A stretch of 16,818 bases of DNA from JAAAOH01 sp041686235 (GCA_041686235.1 JAWLED010000062.1:1-16818); one strand, 5' to 3'. Counted from the first letter of the stretch, positions 1 to 7,807 are shown. The notes: generated from the letters alone by a model not told the origin. Program-made: numbers and translations.

Positions 1-23
1 CGCGGCCGACGCGGCTCAGAGGC

Positions 24-866
24 TCAAAGCTCACTCATCTTTTTTACGAGCTCGTGGCGGTGCTGCGTGGGGACTCGCGGGTTGAATGTCAGATCCTGCG
101 GCGCACGGTCTCCGGCGGCGAGAGCAAAGAGATCCTCGTTTTGAATAACGGAGTTCGGCGGGAGGTTGAGCTCGCGGGCGACCTCGTCGCGCAGCGCAAA
201 GAGCTGCTCGAAGCGTTTTCGCTTGTCGGCGGACATCTTCTTGACGCGGTTGGACCGCAACAGCCGTGGCGGCTGATTTCCCGCCTCGCTCTTGCCCTGC
301 AGCCGCAGGTTCGCGAGGAAGTATGCGTCGATGAGCCCCGCATGTATGAGCTCGGCGAGAAGCCGGTCCTTTAGTTGAAAAAGATACGCGACATCCGAAA
401 GCGCATAGCTCACTGCCTCCTCGGAGAGCGGGCGCCGGGTCCAGTTGTAGCGCTGGAACTTCTTTTTGGTTGAAAGCTCGACGCCGAGGGCCTGGTGAAT
501 TACCGAGGATAGGTCCTTTTTCGGATATTCGAGAAGCTCCACCGCCGGGCGGATGTCGAGGATCGAGGCGATCTCCGCATCGTACTGTTTACCCACGAGC
601 GCTTGGTCGCTCAACGAATCGTACATGATCTTCAGGATGTTTCGGCTTTCCAAGAAATCCTTGAGCGCGGTGGGGCTGAGGCCAAAGGGATCGATCGTTG
701 CAAATTCCGCACCGTCAAAGATCTGTATGAGACAGAGTTTCTCACCGTACTGGTGCAAATTGAACTCGCCTTCGAAATCCATGGCGATGGTCGCTACCCG
801 GCGCTGTGAGAGCTGTTCGCGGTAGCGGGCGAGCTCATTCGGTTTCTCTATGTGAGTATGGTCCAT
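24..866 (-). CDS. rnd: Ribonuclease D-like 3'-5' exonuclease (DEDDy family)
   Basis: A 280-residue cytoplasmic protein, predicted to trim RNA 3' ends (tRNA precursors in the known family) with two metal ions. The DEDDy residues are all visible: D30 and E32 in the DFEGE motif, D87 in motif II (K79 and Y82 at the usual spacing before it), and Y154/D158 in the YALSD motif. The stretch FQRYNWTRRPLSEE before motif III is typical of RNase D. Residues about 220-270 resemble a single HRDC-like RNA-binding domain, so it is shorter than two-HRDC RNase D of E. coli (about 375 aa). The frame stays open upstream to 1085, but that part runs antisense-like through the ATPase gene. The ATG at 866 has AGAGAGG just upstream and begins where homology begins. 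It lies 25 bp after the ATPase F stop, so it is probably the last gene of the importer operon. Family confident; exact substrate unknown. Confidence 0.9.
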   Translation of the reverse strand: MDHTHIEKPNELARYREQLSQRRVATIAMDFEGEFNLHQYGEKLCLIQIFDGAEFATIDPFGLSPTALKDFLESRNILKIMYDSLSDQALVGKQYDAEIASILDIRPAVELLEYPKKDLSSVIHQALGVELSTKKKFQRYNWTRRPLSEEAVSYALSDVAYLFQLKDRLLAELIHAGLIDAYFLANLRLQGKSEAGNQPPRLLRSNRVKKMSADKRKRFEQLFALRDEVARELNLPPNSVIQNEDLFALAAGDRAPQDLTFNPRVPTQHRHELVKKMSEL

Positions 867-891
867 CAGGCCTCTCTTTAAGGGGACTGTC

Positions 892-1980
892 TTACCGTGG
901 GGGGCCTGCAAATGTCCGGTCTGGACCCCAGTTGGCGGCGCTGTGGGTGCTCTCGACGATTTCTTTGCGTTGGGCCTCGATTTTTGGTCCCATATGGGGA
1001 TCATCCACATTATGGCACGCAACGACGTGTCCGTCACGCAATTGGCGGGTTTGCGGTACTTCCTGCACGCACCGGTCGGTGGCAAAGGGACACCGAGTGT
1101 GGAACACGCACCCGGAGGGCGGATTAGAAGGGCTCGGCACGTCGCCCTCGAGGATTACCCGGTTCCGCGATTTCTCCACGTGCGGCTCGGGGATCGGTAC
1201 CGCCGACATCAGCGATTGGGTGTAGGGGTGCAACGGCATATCGAATAGCTCGTTGTAGTCCGCTTGCTCCATGATACGGCCGAGATACATAACGGCAATC
1301 CGGTGAGAAATGTGCCTGACCATGCTCAGATCATGTGCAATGAACAGGTAGGTCAGGCCGAGCTCCCGCTGTAGCTCGGCGAGGAGGTTGACCACTTGTG
1401 CCTGGATGGACACGTCGAGCGCGGAGATCGGCTCGTCGCAGACGACGAAGCTCGGATTGAGCGCAAGGGCCCGGGCGATGCCGATCCGTTGGCGCTGGCC
1501 GCCGGAGAACTCATGGGGGAACCGCTTTGCGTGATCGGCATCGAGGCCGACAAGCTCCAGTAGCTCCTGAACGCGCGAGCGCATCTGTGCGTCGTTCTTT
1601 TCGCCCTGAATGATCAACGGCTCGGCGATGATGCTTCCCACCGAGTGGCGCGGATTGAGAGAGGAGTAGGAATCCTGAAAGATCATTTGCATCTTGGGGC
1701 GAAGGCGTCGAACCTCTTCGCCGCTCAACGCGGTAACGTCGATGTCGCCGAGATGTACGGTGCCGGCGGTCGGCTCATAGAGGCGGAGCACGCTTCTGCC
1801 CGTGGTGGACTTGCCGCACCCGCTTTCTCCGACGAGCCCCAGTGTTTCGCCGGCCGGTATCGAGAAACTCACGTCGTCGACCGCTTTGACCGATCCCACA
1901 CGCTTGCTTATGACGACGCCTTTCGTTATGGGAAAATGCTGTTTGAGGTTTTCAACGCGTACGTATGGTTGATCACTCAT
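892..1980 (-). CDS. Peptide-type ABC importer ATP-binding protein, OppF/DppF-like
   Basis: One of the two ATPases of an oligopeptide/dipeptide-type importer, acting on the cytoplasmic face of the permease pair. Of 362 residues: Walker A GESGCGKST at 51-59, Q-loop Q102, signature FSGGQRQR near 158-165, Walker B ending CDEP at 181-184, H-loop H216. The C-terminal oligopeptide extension follows, with the cysteine pattern C291, C297, C304 and C322, which binds an iron-sulfur cluster in a studied DppD relative. The N-terminal region with VENLKQHFPI and an insertion before the Walker A is typical of the F subunit rather than D. The ATG overlaps the end of the ATPase D gene by 8 bp, implying translational coupling. 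The substrate (di-, oligopeptide or other) cannot be read from the ATPase. Very confident family assignment. Confidence 0.95.
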   Translation of the reverse strand: MSDQPYVRVENLKQHFPITKGVVISKRVGSVKAVDDVSFSIPAGETLGLVGESGCGKSTTGRSVLRLYEPTAGTVHLGDIDVTALSGEEVRRLRPKMQMIFQDSYSSLNPRHSVGSIIAEPLIIQGEKNDAQMRSRVQELLELVGLDADHAKRFPHEFSGGQRQRIGIARALALNPSFVVCDEPISALDVSIQAQVVNLLAELQRELGLTYLFIAHDLSMVRHISHRIAVMYLGRIMEQADYNELFDMPLHPYTQSLMSAVPIPEPHVEKSRNRVILEGDVPSPSNPPSGCVFHTRCPFATDRCVQEVPQTRQLRDGHVVACHNVDDPHMGPKIEAQRKEIVESTHSAANWGPDRTFAGPPR

Positions 1981-3088
1981 TGTGTGCGTGCTCCTTCGCG
2001 TTTTCGGACGGTATGACCAGCGGCTTTTCGTTTACGCCGCGCGGGCGGTCGTGCTCGAGGTCATAGAAGCAGGCGGTCAGATGCGCGTCGGCGAGGGCGT
2101 CCAGTTTATTGTTGCGCACGTCGTCTTGGTCGAATTGCTCGCCGGCAAAGAGGGGCGGTCGCTCAGCGGTGCAACGATCGAGTACCCACGGGCACCGCGC
2201 GGCGAACGGACATTGCGTGGGAGGCGAAAACAGGCTCGGAGGCGACCCGCCGATGTTTACCAACCGCTCTTGACTGACGCCGAGCTTCGGCAGGGCGCCG
2301 AGAAGGCCGACGGTGTAGGGATGGCGCGGGTGTGAGAAGAGCCGGCTCACTTCGCCGTACTCCACGACGGTGCCTCCGTACATCACCAAGAGCTGGTCTG
2401 CGAGCCCGGCGACCACACCGAGGTCGTGGGAGATCCAGATGACGGAAATGGAGAGCTCTTTGCTGAGTCGTTGCATGAGATCGGCAATTTGCGCCTGGAC
2501 CGTAACGTCGAGTGCCGTGGTCGGCTCGTCGGCGATGAGAATATCGGGATTACAGGAAATGGCGATTGCGATCATCACCCGCTGTCGCATTCCTCCGGAG
2601 AATTGGTGAGGGTAGTTGCCGTAGCGGTCCCGTGCCCCGGGAATGCCGACATGCTCGAGGAGCTCTATCGTGCGCTCCCGTGCCGCCGTGCCGCTCAAGT
2701 CGGTGTGCTTGTTGATGGACTCCGTTATCTGAGCGCCGACGGTCATGAGAGGGTTCAGCGAGCTCATCGGATCCTGAAATATGAACCCGATTCGATCCCC
2801 GCGCAACTGCCCCATGCGGCGTCGGCTGAGTTGGAGGAGGTCGACCGGCTCCCCCTTGGAGGGGAGAAACCGAGCGGACCCGGAGGTAATTTTTCCCGGC
2901 GGCTCGGCGATGAGGTGCAAAAGCGACATCATCGATACACTCTTTCCGCTCCCGCTCTCGCCTACTACCCCGAGTGTGCGGCCTCGCTCGAGGTCAAACG
3001 AGACGTTGTTCACCGCGTGGACCGTTCCGTCGACGCTGTCGAATTGTACGCACAGATCACGTACCTGCAGTACCGTATCGCCACTCAT
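1973..3088 (-). CDS. Peptide-type ABC importer ATP-binding protein, OppD/DppD-like
   Basis: Second ATPase of the importer, 371 residues, partner of the F subunit. Walker A GESGSGKS at 43-50, Q-loop Q105, signature FSGGMRQR at 163-170, Walker B ADEPTTALD at 186-194, H-loop H221. The C-terminal oligopeptide domain contains C293, C299, C306 and C340, the same four-Cys layout as in the F subunit. The start ATG shares bases with the permease C stop (ATGA overlap, 4 bp), and the 3' end overlaps the F gene by 8 bp, so the five importer genes form a tight operon read from right to left. The tail after C340 (about 30 residues, hydrophilic) is not conserved to my eye. Confident family; substrate unknown. 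Confidence 0.95.
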   Translation of the reverse strand: MSGDTVLQVRDLCVQFDSVDGTVHAVNNVSFDLERGRTLGVVGESGSGKSVSMMSLLHLIAEPPGKITSGSARFLPSKGEPVDLLQLSRRRMGQLRGDRIGFIFQDPMSSLNPLMTVGAQITESINKHTDLSGTAARERTIELLEHVGIPGARDRYGNYPHQFSGGMRQRVMIAIAISCNPDILIADEPTTALDVTVQAQIADLMQRLSKELSISVIWISHDLGVVAGLADQLLVMYGGTVVEYGEVSRLFSHPRHPYTVGLLGALPKLGVSQERLVNIGGSPPSLFSPPTQCPFAARCPWVLDRCTAERPPLFAGEQFDQDDVRNNKLDALADAHLTACFYDLEHDRPRGVNEKPLVIPSENAKEHAHNE

Positions 3089-3984
3089 GACGCGCTTCTC
3101 CTCATTTTTGGATCGAGAATGTCACGTAGCCAGTCGCCGAGGAGGTTCATTCCGAGGGAGGTGACCACGATGGCGAGTCCGGGGAATGCTGCAATCCACG
3201 GTGAGAACTGGATGTACTGCCGCCCGGCGGCAAGCATATTGCCCCAGCTCGGTATGCTCGGTGGTACGCTCAATCCGAGAAAGCCGAGACCGGCCTCGTA
3301 GAAGATCATTCCCGACATCTCGAAGGTGGCCACGGTCAGCAATGGTCCGATGAGGTTGGGCAGAATATGGTGAAAGACCACGCGACCGGGGCGCGCTCCG
3401 ATGCTTACCGCCGACTCCACATACCCGGACTTGCGGATGCGAAGGACTTCGCCGCGCGTGATGCGGACGAATAGCGGGGCGTTGGTAAAGCCGAAAATCA
3501 AAATGACGTTGATGAGGCTTCGCCCTATGACGGCGGCCACGACCACAACCAACAGCAGATAGGGAATGGCCAAAAAGAGGTTGGCCACCCCCATAATGAT
3601 ATTGTCCACCCTCCCGCCGACGTATCCGGCGATGAGCCCGAGCAGCATGCCGAGGCTCATGGCAATGGCGACGCCGAAAAAGCCGACGGTCAGAGACACA
3701 CGCGAGCCGTAGATGATGCGACTGATCATGTCCCTGCCGAGGTTATCGGTGCCGAACGGATGTTCCCAGCTGCCTCCTTCTTGCCACGCCGGTGGCTGTC
3801 TGCTGGCGTCCAGACTCTGCGCCACCGGGTTGTGGGGGACAATATAGGGGGCGAAGACAGCCGAGAACAGAACGGTGGCAAAGAGCACCGCACCAAAGAG
3901 GCCGGCCTTATCTTTGAAAATGACTCGCAGAATCCGCTGGAACGGCGAGCGTACATTCTCTTGATCTAACGCATCAATCCTCAT
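3085..3984 (-). CDS. Peptide-type ABC importer permease, OppC/DppC-like
   Basis: Inner-membrane permease subunit, 299 residues, pairing with permease B to form the channel. An N-terminal TM helix lies at about 28-49, followed by a periplasmic loop with HPFGTDNLGRDMISRI (75-90), which is diagnostic for the C subunit. The BPD-transport-inner-membrane core runs from about 97 to 290. The cytoplasmic EAA-type loop that docks on the ATPases spans about 179-210, and IPSWGNMLAAGR (244-255) is also characteristic. The ATG at 3984 overlaps the permease B stop by 11 bp; the stop overlaps the ATPase D start by 4 bp. No truncation or odd residue seen. Very confident assignment. Confidence 0.95.
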   Translation of the reverse strand: MRIDALDQENVRSPFQRILRVIFKDKAGLFGAVLFATVLFSAVFAPYIVPHNPVAQSLDASRQPPAWQEGGSWEHPFGTDNLGRDMISRIIYGSRVSLTVGFFGVAIAMSLGMLLGLIAGYVGGRVDNIIMGVANLFLAIPYLLLVVVVAAVIGRSLINVILIFGFTNAPLFVRITRGEVLRIRKSGYVESAVSIGARPGRVVFHHILPNLIGPLLTVATFEMSGMIFYEAGLGFLGLSVPPSIPSWGNMLAAGRQYIQFSPWIAAFPGLAIVVTSLGMNLLGDWLRDILDPKMRRSAS

Positions 3985-4894
3985 AGCGAATCCTCGGGTC
4001 GATTAGGGCGTAGGCGATGTCCGTCAGCAGATTCAAAACGACAACAAACCCGGCACTGAACACCGCAATGGCTTGGACGAGGGGAAAGTCCCGCGCCTGC
4101 ACCGCCTCGTTGATCATGCGGCCGATGCCGGGCCACGAGAATATGCTTTCGATGTATATCGATCCTCCGAGCATGTAGCCGAATTGCACGCCCACAACGC
4201 TGACGAGCGTTATGGAGACGTTTCGAAACACGTGGCGCATGAGCACCTGGCGCTCATCTATGCCTTTGCTGTAGGCGGTTCGCACGTAGTCTTCTCCGCG
4301 AACTTCGAGAACGGACGAGCGAACCAGGCGGGTGAACTGTCCGAGGGGGAAGAATCCGAGTGCAACGGCCGGCAGTATGATGGAGATAATCCCGCCTCGG
4401 CCGAAGGTGGGAAACCACCCGAGGTTTACCGAGAACACCACGATGAGCATCAGGGCGAGCCAAAAATTCGGGATAGTCTGCCCAAGCAGGCCAAACCCGC
4501 GCGCGAGGGTGTCCCAGATGGTCCCGGGCCGAGAGCCCCCTAAAATGCCAAGGGGAATCGAAAACAACAGCGCAAAGCTGAGCGCCGCAAGGGTAAGCTC
4601 TATGGTGGCGGGCACCCGTTCGAGAACGAGCTTCATTGCGGGTTTACGGTAATGAAGTGATTGGCCGAAGTTACCCCTCGCGGCACCTCCCATGTAGCGC
4701 GTGAACTGGAGAACAAGCGGCTCGTTGAAGCCCATTGCCTCGCGCATCTCTTCCACGCGTTCCGGGGAAGCGTCGCGAGGAACCATGGTTCGAGCCGGAT
4801 CTCCGGTAAGGCGTACCATGAAAAACGTGATGATGAGCACGCCGACCATGAGGAGCCCCGATTGAATGATGCGGGAAAATAGATATCGCTGCAT
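3974..4894 (-). CDS. Peptide-type ABC importer permease, OppB/DppB-like
   Basis: Inner-membrane permease subunit, 306 residues. It starts MQRYLFSRIIQSG with the first TM helix at about 9-28, then LTGDPA (29-34), the periplasmic GNFGQSL (74-80), TM helices through the core, the EAA-type cytoplasmic loop at about 197-227, and the conserved C-terminus ending DPRIRYED. The frame is open a further 27 codons upstream to 4975, but that stretch crosses two hairpins and looks non-coding. The ATG at 4894 is preceded at 5 nt by GGAGGAG and matches where family members begin. Downstream it overlaps permease C by 11 bp. Very confident in family and fairly confident in the start. Confidence 0.95.
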   Translation of the reverse strand: MQRYLFSRIIQSGLLMVGVLIITFFMVRLTGDPARTMVPRDASPERVEEMREAMGFNEPLVLQFTRYMGGAARGNFGQSLHYRKPAMKLVLERVPATIELTLAALSFALLFSIPLGILGGSRPGTIWDTLARGFGLLGQTIPNFWLALMLIVVFSVNLGWFPTFGRGGIISIILPAVALGFFPLGQFTRLVRSSVLEVRGEDYVRTAYSKGIDERQVLMRHVFRNVSITLVSVVGVQFGYMLGGSIYIESIFSWPGIGRMINEAVQARDFPLVQAIAVFSAGFVVVLNLLTDIAYALIDPRIRYED

Positions 4895-4925
4895 AGTCTC
4901 CTCCGTCTTAGACGCTCGATAAGCC

Positions 4926-4976
4926 GCCCCCGCCGTTAAACAGCGGGGGCGCGGAGTGCTTCTATCGTGAAGCACT
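4926..4976 (-). promoter_or_regulatory. Tandem hairpins between binding-protein and permease genes
   Basis: Two perfect inverted repeats lie in the 106-bp spacer. One has arms GCCCCCGC (4926-4933) and GCGGGGGC (4943-4950) around a 9-nt loop. The other has arms AGTGCTTC (4955-4962) and GAAGCACT (4969-4976) around a 6-nt loop. Neither is followed by a U-run on the minus strand, so they are not standard terminators. Hairpins at this place in binding-protein operons are known to protect the upstream mRNA or to cause partial termination, which raises binding protein over permease levels. The structures are seen; the function is inferred. Confidence 0.65.
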
Positions 4977-5000
4977 TACATGACTGCGAATCGAGCGCAC

Positions 5001-6536
5001 CTACTCAATTGAGGTGAACATGAGGAAGTAATCCTCAGCGGCCCGGGGACTATAGTCGACAACCTTGTCGCTGGTAGCCTCAAAGGTTTCGGGGACATAG
5101 AGATAGATGAACGGCGGATTCTCGAACATATAGTTATGGAGCTCGGTGTAGAGCTCGGCACGCTTCTCCTGATCGATGGTTTCTCCGATCTCGTCCATGT
5201 ACTCGGTAATGGTCTCTTCCTGCCACGCGGAGAAGCTTGCATCCCAACCGTCCAACGCACCGCGCAGACGGGGCAGGGCCTCTCCCGAGCGCTCCGACCA
5301 ACTGTCGCCGAACAGCGGCGGAAGCTCCTTTTCGGCCTCGAGGTCCCAGTAGCGACCCGATTCCATGATGTCGAGCTCCGTCTCGATACCGACCTCCGAG
5401 AGATACCCTTGAACCGCTTGAGCGACCTGTTCGAAGTTGGTGTATGCACCGGATGGTGCGGCGAAGGCCATCTCGAACCCGTCGGGATACCCGGCCTCCT
5501 CGAGCAACTCTTCTGCGCGCTCGGGATCGTGGGGATAGGGCTCGAGCGAGTCGTCGTAGCCGAGGTTACCGCTGGTGATGAGGCCGGTTGAGAGCTCGCC
5601 AAAACCGCCGAACAGGCTGTCGATAATGGCTTGCCGGTCGACAGCGTAGTTCATTGCCCGTCGCACCCGCACGTCCTCGGTTGGCTCATCAACACCTGTT
5701 GTCAGGTTGTTGAAGGCAATGTAGAACGCGCGATCGATGGGGTAGGTAACGACCTCTACTCCCTCGGTGCCTTGAAGGTTTTCCGCCTGCTCAAAGGAAA
5801 GGCGATTGACGATATCCACCTCTCCGGTCTGAATGGCGGCCATCCGCGTGGACGCCTCGGGGATGGGTACGAACACCACCTCGTCGACGCGGGGAAGCCC
5901 CTCACGCCAATAGTTCTCGTTGGCTTCCATGACGATGCGGTCCTCGGTGACCCACTCGACAAACTTGAACGGGCCGGTCCCTACGGGCTCTTCGCCGAAC
6001 GCCTCGTCACCGACTTCCTCGGTATACTCAGGCGGCACCATGTTCCAGTGCTGTGCCATGATTCCAAGTAGCAGCGCGTCGGGCTCCTCGGTCGTTACGC
6101 GCACGGTGTATTCGTCGATTGCCTCGACATTGTCCGCTCGCTCCCACCGGTCGCTCCACTCGAGCTCGGGACGCGTCCCCCGTTCCCACGAATAGGCTAC
6201 GGCCTCGGCGTTAAACGGCTCACCGTTGTGGAACTCGACGTCTTCGCGAAGGTAGAAGGTATATTCCCTTCCGTCGTCGGAGACATCCCAATCCTTGGCA
6301 AGCGCCGGCTCGATTTCGGCATCGTCGTTTTGAAACACCAGGCTGTCGAACATCTGCCAGGCAACGTTTTGAGCGTTTCGCTCAGCAGCGATCGATGCAT
6401 CGATCGAGTTGGGAAACGTAGGAACGGCTACACGGAGCGTTTTTGTTTCCTCCCCCGCCTCTTCGCCCTGCCCGCCGCCGAACGCCGCAAGCGTAACGAT
6501 CGAAAGAACAGCAAGTAATACTACTGCCTTTTTCAT
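5001..6536 (-). CDS. Peptide-type ABC importer solute-binding protein (family 5)
   Basis: Exported ligand-binding protein of the importer, 511 residues, strongly acidic. The N-terminus MKKAVVLLAVLSIVTLAAFG is a signal peptide, followed by GGQGEE and a Glu-rich linker. There is no lipobox cysteine, so it is probably a free periplasmic protein cut by signal peptidase I. Family-5 (OppA/DppA/NikA) features follow: LREDVEFHNGEPFNAEAV near 96-113, GTGPFKFVEW in mid-protein, ANENYWREGLPRVDEV, and RRAMNYAVDRQAII. Length is normal for the family. The ATG at 6536 has GAGGAGGAG just upstream. It is first in the operon, 106 bp before permease B. Ligand unknown; peptides are most likely, but family 5 also binds nickel-chelates and sugars. 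Confidence 0.93.
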   Translation of the reverse strand: MKKAVVLLAVLSIVTLAAFGGGQGEEAGEETKTLRVAVPTFPNSIDASIAAERNAQNVAWQMFDSLVFQNDDAEIEPALAKDWDVSDDGREYTFYLREDVEFHNGEPFNAEAVAYSWERGTRPELEWSDRWERADNVEAIDEYTVRVTTEEPDALLLGIMAQHWNMVPPEYTEEVGDEAFGEEPVGTGPFKFVEWVTEDRIVMEANENYWREGLPRVDEVVFVPIPEASTRMAAIQTGEVDIVNRLSFEQAENLQGTEGVEVVTYPIDRAFYIAFNNLTTGVDEPTEDVRVRRAMNYAVDRQAIIDSLFGGFGELSTGLITSGNLGYDDSLEPYPHDPERAEELLEEAGYPDGFEMAFAAPSGAYTNFEQVAQAVQGYLSEVGIETELDIMESGRYWDLEAEKELPPLFGDSWSERSGEALPRLRGALDGWDASFSAWQEETITEYMDEIGETIDQEKRAELYTELHNYMFENPPFIYLYVPETFEATSDKVVDYSPRAAEDYFLMFTSIE

Positions 6537-6595
6537 ATCTTCTCCTCCTCATAGGGTTCTGATATAGCCTTGCCCGCGTACAAACCTCCATATTT

Positions 6596-6611
6596 GATTT
6601 GTACTCAAATC
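6596..6611. promoter_or_regulatory. Operator-like inverted repeat (proximal)
   Basis: GATTTG-TACT-CAAATC is a perfect 6-bp-arm palindrome about 60 bp before the binding-protein start. It lies downstream of the candidate promoter, where a bound repressor would block transcription. An overlapping alternative is ATTTGA (6592-6597) with TCAAAT (6605-6610). No regulator gene is adjacent, so the cognate factor is unknown. Confidence 0.4.
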
Positions 6612-6634
6612 TATAGGCTACGAGTGAAACGCAT

Positions 6635-6662
6635 TGTATAAGAAGCGAGTCTGGAAGCGCAA
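6635..6662 (-). promoter_or_regulatory. Candidate promoter of the importer operon
   Basis: On the minus strand, TATACA (6635-6640) lies 16 nt after TTGCGC (6657-6662), which would place the transcription start about 90 bp before the binding-protein ATG. The -10 matches 4/6 and the -35 only 3/6, so this is the best candidate rather than a secure promoter. It lies between two inverted repeats in the AT-rich upstream zone. Confidence 0.35.
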
Positions 6663-6674
6663 GTAGCGCAACAA

Positions 6675-6699
6675 AATACTAACAAAATATGTTTGTATT
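6675..6699. promoter_or_regulatory. Operator-like inverted repeat (distal)
   Basis: Arms AATACTAAC (6675-6683) and GTTTGTATT (6691-6699) are inverted copies with one mismatch around a 7-nt AT centre. The site is 25 bp and AT-rich in a GC-rich genome. It lies 13 bp upstream of the candidate -35 of the importer promoter, a place typical for an activator or for a partner site in looping. The function is inferred. Confidence 0.4.
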
Positions 6700-6949
6700 C
6701 GAGGGGGACGCCTAAAAACAGATAATAGCGAGACTTATGCTTTAAGCGTCCACCGCGGGTTGAAAAAGCGTATTATAATGAATGTTTGCCATTGAGGTCT
6801 TTTGGGGTTCCGATTTAAATTGGGGTCTAAATAGTTTGGGCGCCGGTTCGACCGACGGCGAGGCGCTACCTCGTGTGGCCGCTGCGGCCCGAGGTGCGGT
6901 GAAAAGTGAGTGGAGTGAAGAGTGGGGGAGCGAAACGAAGGAGGGCGAT
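6700..6949 (+). other. Gene-free leader before the HAD gene, with -10 box and competing hairpins
   Basis: No convincing gene is seen here. A perfect TATAAT lies at 6774-6779 on the plus strand but has no good -35 at 16-18 nt. If used, the HAD mRNA would carry a leader of roughly 160 nt. In that leader CGAGG (6859-6863) can pair with CCTCG (6869-6873), or the same CCTCG can pair with CGAGG (6890-6894) outside a GGCCG-CTG-CGGCC stem (6877-6889), so the two folds exclude each other. The leader ends in AAGGAGG (6938-6944). The frame is open from an ATG at 6782, but the translated text has no family resemblance until the phosphatase begins. Confidence 0.4.
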
Positions 6950-7711
6950 GTGGAGGAAAGATCCCAACAGGAGCTGCCGGGCTCGATCGCGGCCATTCTA
7001 TTCGATAAGGACGGCACCTTGTTTGATTTTCGACGGACGTGGCTGCCGTTTTTGTTCGACAGCGCGAAGGCCGTCGCCGAAGGTGACGAGGCGCTTGCGG
7101 ACGAATTGATACGAGCGGGAGGCTACGACCCCGACACCGGCCGCTTTGCCGCAAACGGCCCTATTGCCGCCGGAAACGCCGGGGACCTCGCCGAAGCGTG
7201 GCTGGGCGTCATAACCGCGCGCGGCGCGGAGGAAGCACGGCAATCGGGCAAACCGACAAAAGACGCGCTCGTTGCAGAGCTGAACCGCCGAAGCCGGGAT
7301 GTGGGGCCGGACTCGGGTGCGCCGGTTACCGATCTCCCCGCGTTGTTCTCCCGGCTTCGCCGAGCGGACATTACGCTTGGACTTGCAACGAGCGACACGA
7401 CCGAAGCCGCCCGTGAGGCGCTCGAGCGCCACCGGGTCATCGACTTCTTTTCCTACGTCGCCGGCTACGACGCTCCCGCCGGCAAAAAGCCCGCCGGCGA
7501 AGTTGCAACGGCGTTCTACGAGCCGTTGGGCCTACCGCCCTCACGAGTGATGGTGGTAGGCGACACGTTACACGATATGACGATGGCCGGCTCATGCGGT
7601 TGCTTGGCGGTGGCGGTTCTCAGCGGAGCGGCAGAACGGGAAGATCTTGCCCCGTACGCCGACATCGTTCTCGAAAGTATCGCCGAGTTGCCGGCCTTAC
7701 TCGGCGTATAG
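6950..7711 (+). CDS. HAD-superfamily phosphatase, phosphoglycolate-phosphatase-like
   Basis: A 253-residue cytoplasmic hydrolase removing phosphate from a small metabolite. Motif I is FDKDGTLFDF, with nucleophile D19 and acid/base D21. Motif II is LGLATSD, with T147 or S148. Motif III is K180 in GKKPAG, and motif IV is GDTLHDM at 204-210 with D205 and D209. A helical cap is expected between about 30 and 120. I chose the GTG at 6950 because AAGGAGG sits 5 nt before it and the conserved domain starts 13 residues later. An ATG at 6782 in the same frame would add 56 residues of unlikely sequence. It is divergent from the importer operon. Closest known activities are Gph-type phosphatases, but the substrate cannot be told from sequence. 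Confidence 0.85.
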   Translation: MEERSQQELPGSIAAILFDKDGTLFDFRRTWLPFLFDSAKAVAEGDEALADELIRAGGYDPDTGRFAANGPIAAGNAGDLAEAWLGVITARGAEEARQSGKPTKDALVAELNRRSRDVGPDSGAPVTDLPALFSRLRRADITLGLATSDTTEAAREALERHRVIDFFSYVAGYDAPAGKKPAGEVATAFYEPLGLPPSRVMVVGDTLHDMTMAGSCGCLAVAVLSGAAEREDLAPYADIVLESIAELPALLGV

Positions 7712-7728
7712 GGTTGGCCGGCGTGGGA

Positions 7729-7754
7729 GCCGGTCTTTCGGCGGGAGAACCGGC
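7729..7754 (+). terminator. Weak hairpin after the HAD gene
   Basis: GCCGGT (7729-7734) and ACCGGC (7749-7754) pair across a 14-nt loop, 17 nt after the stop, followed by GTTTCG. The T-run is poor, so termination is only possible, not likely. Confidence 0.25.
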
Positions 7755-7807
7755 GTTTCGCGCAGACGGCCGCGCAGACGATCCGGGCGCCGGCCGTCGA
7801 GCGGCGA

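Noticed and set aside
867..1085. 73-residue N-terminal extension of the RNase D frame
   Set aside because: It overlaps the end of the ATPase F gene, has no family resemblance, and the ATG at 866 has a ribosome site and matches the domain start.
4895..4975. 27-codon upstream extension of the permease B frame
   Set aside because: It spans the hairpins and reads as unrelated sequence; the ATG at 4894 has GGAGGAG at proper spacing.
6782..6949. 56-codon upstream extension of the HAD frame from an ATG at 6782
   Set aside because: The ATG is 2 nt after a TATAAT box, the translation is low-complexity, and the GTG at 6950 has a perfect AAGGAGG 5 nt before it. It is not fully excluded.
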